Below are positions 62,236 through 64,000 of a stretch of DNA of 64,000 nucleotides, in pieces. Positions within the stretch are counted from its first letter, which is position 1, and each line of letters begins with the position of its first letter. The notes beneath the pieces are model-generated. The model worked only from the letters and a program-made list of their open reading frames with translations, ran no database searches and was not told the DNA's origin. The stretch comes from Candidatus Zhuqueibacterota bacterium (lineage in GTDB: Bacteria > Zhuqueibacterota > Zhuqueibacteria > Oceanimicrobiales > Oceanimicrobiaceae). Made by a program: the position numbers and the translations under genes. The stretch lies in NCBI GenBank assembly GCA_029261995.1, contig JAJDAF010000026.1, positions 1-64,000 on the forward strand, given 5' to 3'.

Positions 62236-64000
62236 CTACTCATGCCGCAACGTCTCCGTCGGATTGCCAATCGCCGACTTCACAGCCTGCGAACTGACCG
62301 TCAGCAGCGCAATCAGCACGGCGCCGCCGCCTGCCAGCAGGAAGGTCCAAAGAGAAATATGGATGCGATAGGCGAAGTTGTCGAGCCAGGAGTTCATGGC
62401 AAGGGCTGCGACTGGCCAACCCACGACATTCGCCACCACAACCAGCTTCACGAAGTCTCTCGAAACCAGAGTTGCCAGGCTGGCAACCGATGCGCCCAGC
62501 ACTTTGCGGATGCCGATCTCTTTGCGGCGTTGCTGCACGGCAAACAGTGATAGTCCGAATAGTCCCATGCAGGCGAGGAAAATCGAGAGCAACGTAAAGT
62601 GGCGAAACAACGTCTGCAGCCGCAAGTCCGATTTGTAGAGTTTATCGAACTCCTGGTCGTAGAAGTAGTATTCGAAAGGCTGACCCGGATTGACCGCATG
62701 CCAGCTCGCCTCAAGAAAATCAAGCGTGGCAGGCAAATCCCCTGGCCGCACCTTGACGGAAACGTACTGGAACATTCGAGGCATGACATTGATGGCCAGC
62801 GGCGCGGTGGGCCGGCGCAATGAACGGAAATTGAAATCCCGAACCACGCCAATCACCCGGCCATCGCCACCGCCAAAGGATTTGTTGATGGCTTCCTCCG
62901 GCTGCCAGCCGATCTCCTTGACCGCCGCTTCGTTCAAAATATACGCTTTCCCGAGATCCGCGGAAAGGGTTCGGTCGAACGCGCGGCCGGCACGCAGCTC
63001 CATGCCAAACAACTGCGTGAAATTGTAGTCGCCTGAAACGCGGTAGAATGACTGCTTATCCGTTTCCTGCCTGCCCTCGAAGTTCGAGCCTTCCCGCCAT
63101 CTTTCTACACTCGGGGTGAACGAAGTCGCTGTCGCATCCACAACCTGACTGTGTCCGATAATTTTGTTGCGATAAGCCGGGTAGTTATCTTTGACTGCAG
63201 TGCCGTAAAGTGGCACGTTCACGATGTTCTCACGGTCGTACCCCAACTTCTTCGTTCTCACAAAAGCCATCTGGTTGTTGACGACGATCGTGCCGGCAAT
63301 CAGAATGATGGCAACCGCAAATTGAAAAACTACGAGCACATTTCGGAACGTCAAGCCTTTGCTGCCGCCACGAAATCTCCTGTTCAACATGGTCACAGGG
63401 CGAAGCGCAGAAAGGAAAAATGCCGGATAGCTTCCCGAAACCACGCCGACCACGGCTGTCAAGAGCAGAAGTCCGGTGGAAGCAGGCAGGCTCTCAGACA
63501 GAGAAATCTGCAGACTCTTCCCGGTGAGCTGATTGAATGCCGGCAACACAGCCTGGGCCAGAAGCACCGCAATTGGTAAAGCAAGTACGGAAAGCAAGAC
63601 CGATTCCCCCACAAACTGCGACACCAACTGGCCTCTGCGCGCCCCCAGAACTTTGCGGACGCCGACTTCGTTGCCCCGCATTTCAGAGTTCGCCGTGTAA
63701 AGATTCATGAAATTGATACAGGCTATCAGCATGATGAGCACTGCGATGGCGCCGTACATGTAGATGTTGGTCAGGTCGCCAACGTGATGGGGATCGCGCA
63801 AAATCCTGGAGCGCAGATAGATGTCGGTCAGGGGTTGCAGGTAGAATCGTGCGTCCTGGCTGTCCATCAGCTCGGCCAGGTAGGCAGTGCTTTGGGCCTG
63901 CAGAGACTGCCTTTCCGCGCTGTTGGCCAACAGAACGTAGGTGTAGTAGTTCCACATCCCCCAGCTATCCATGATCTTGCGCTGGTGAATTTCATTCATA
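62236..64000 (-). CDS. ABC transporter permease, MacB/FtsX type (partial)
   Basis: The 3' 588 codons of an inner-membrane permease; its start lies to the right of the window. The visible part has a periplasmic core domain segment, a TM triplet with GVRKVLGARRGQLVSQFVGESVLLSVLALPIAVLLA (first FtsX domain), a second periplasmic MacB-like domain (residues about 250-410) and a second FtsX domain (EIGIRKVLGASVASLATLVSRDFVKLVVVANVVGWPVAALAMNSWL). This fused two-FtsX design (about 800 aa) is common in FCB genomes, often for lipoprotein, peptide or antibiotic export. No ATPase in view. The stop is followed by the minisatellite region. Confidence 0.9.
   Translation of the reverse strand, partial: MNEIHQRKIMDSWGMWNYYTYVLLANSAERQSLQAQSTAYLAELMDSQDARFYLQPLTDIYLRSRILRDPHHVGDLTNIYMYGAIAVLIMLIACINFMNLYTANSEMRGNEVGVRKVLGARRGQLVSQFVGESVLLSVLALPIAVLLAQAVLPAFNQLTGKSLQISLSESLPASTGLLLLTAVVGVVSGSYPAFFLSALRPVTMLNRRFRGGSKGLTFRNVLVVFQFAVAIILIAGTIVVNNQMAFVRTKKLGYDRENIVNVPLYGTAVKDNYPAYRNKIIGHSQVVDATATSFTPSVERWREGSNFEGRQETDKQSFYRVSGDYNFTQLFGMELRAGRAFDRTLSADLGKAYILNEAAVKEIGWQPEEAINKSFGGGDGRVIGVVRDFNFRSLRRPTAPLAINVMPRMFQYVSVKVRPGDLPATLDFLEASWHAVNPGQPFEYYFYDQEFDKLYKSDLRLQTLFRHFTLLSIFLACMGLFGLSLFAVQQRRKEIGIRKVLGASVASLATLVSRDFVKLVVVANVVGWPVAALAMNSWLDNFAYRIHISLWTFLLAGGGAVLIALLTVSSQAVKSAIGNPTETLRHE

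Overview
The window (about 53% G+C by eye) is a chromosomal segment of a Gram-negative bacterium from the Fibrobacteres-Chlorobi-Bacteroidetes (FCB) side of the tree. Evidence for this is a SusC/SusD-type outer-membrane pair, a giant secreted protein ending in a Por/T9SS-type sorting domain (NYPNPFNP motif), several lipoproteins and OMPs, one-piece Reg_prop/Y_Y_Y sensor kinases and many Ser/Thr kinases fused to TPRs. Strong Shine-Dalgarno sequences precede most genes, and TTGAC(A/T)-17/18-TAnnnT promoters recur. Both are atypical of classical Bacteroidota, so a KSB1/Calditrichota-like uncultured lineage is my best guess (inference). No rRNA, tRNA, CRISPR array, transposase or prophage was recognised.

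Layout. 1-9.6 kb: remnant and inverted repeats, an M28 peptidase, a di-haem cytochrome c peroxidase lipoprotein, an M1 aminopeptidase, a small unknown protein, an aldo/keto reductase-RidA fusion behind a TPR membrane protein, and a DinB-like protein. 9.7-18.4 kb: an APC permease, a TonB-like N-terminal protein divergent from an ECF sigma/anti-sigma pair, a ceramidase-like membrane protein, a radical SAM/SPASM protein, and cydAB (cytochrome bd oxidase). 18.6-26.3 kb: a stand-alone receiver domain, a structured RNA/attenuator-like leader, two membrane proteins, ferritin, phosphoglycerate mutase, a PLP decarboxylase, an esterase, an Asp/Glu racemase homologue lacking both catalytic cysteines, and a LysE exporter. 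26.5-34.1 kb: a GNAT, a metal ABC transporter (permease and binding protein, no ATPase) with an outer-membrane barrel, prolyl oligopeptidase, and an NTF2-like secreted protein. 34.3-40.1 kb: a two-component pair (LuxR-type regulator plus propeller sensor kinase), a GNAT, a palindrome-rich gap, a lipocalin-like lipoprotein and a small OMP. 40.4-61.1 kb: a signalling and secretion island with three STK-TPR genes, a 49-residue peptide gene with an exceptional ribosome-binding site, a 1482-residue propeller/beta-helix secreted protein, lipoproteins, a GAF-sigma54 activator behind an STK, and SusD/SusC. 61.1-64 kb: a 21-bp x 18 minisatellite and the 3' part of a MacB/FtsX-type ABC permease that runs off the window.

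The most promising candidates for something undescribed are: the STK-TPR plus 49-aa peptide unit (40.4-43.5 kb), with an attenuator-like hairpin in its leader; the structured RNA at about 19.12-19.34 kb; the STK-to-sigma54-activator operon (52.5-56.8 kb); and the Cys-less racemase. All functional statements rest on motif recognition by eye. No database search was run.
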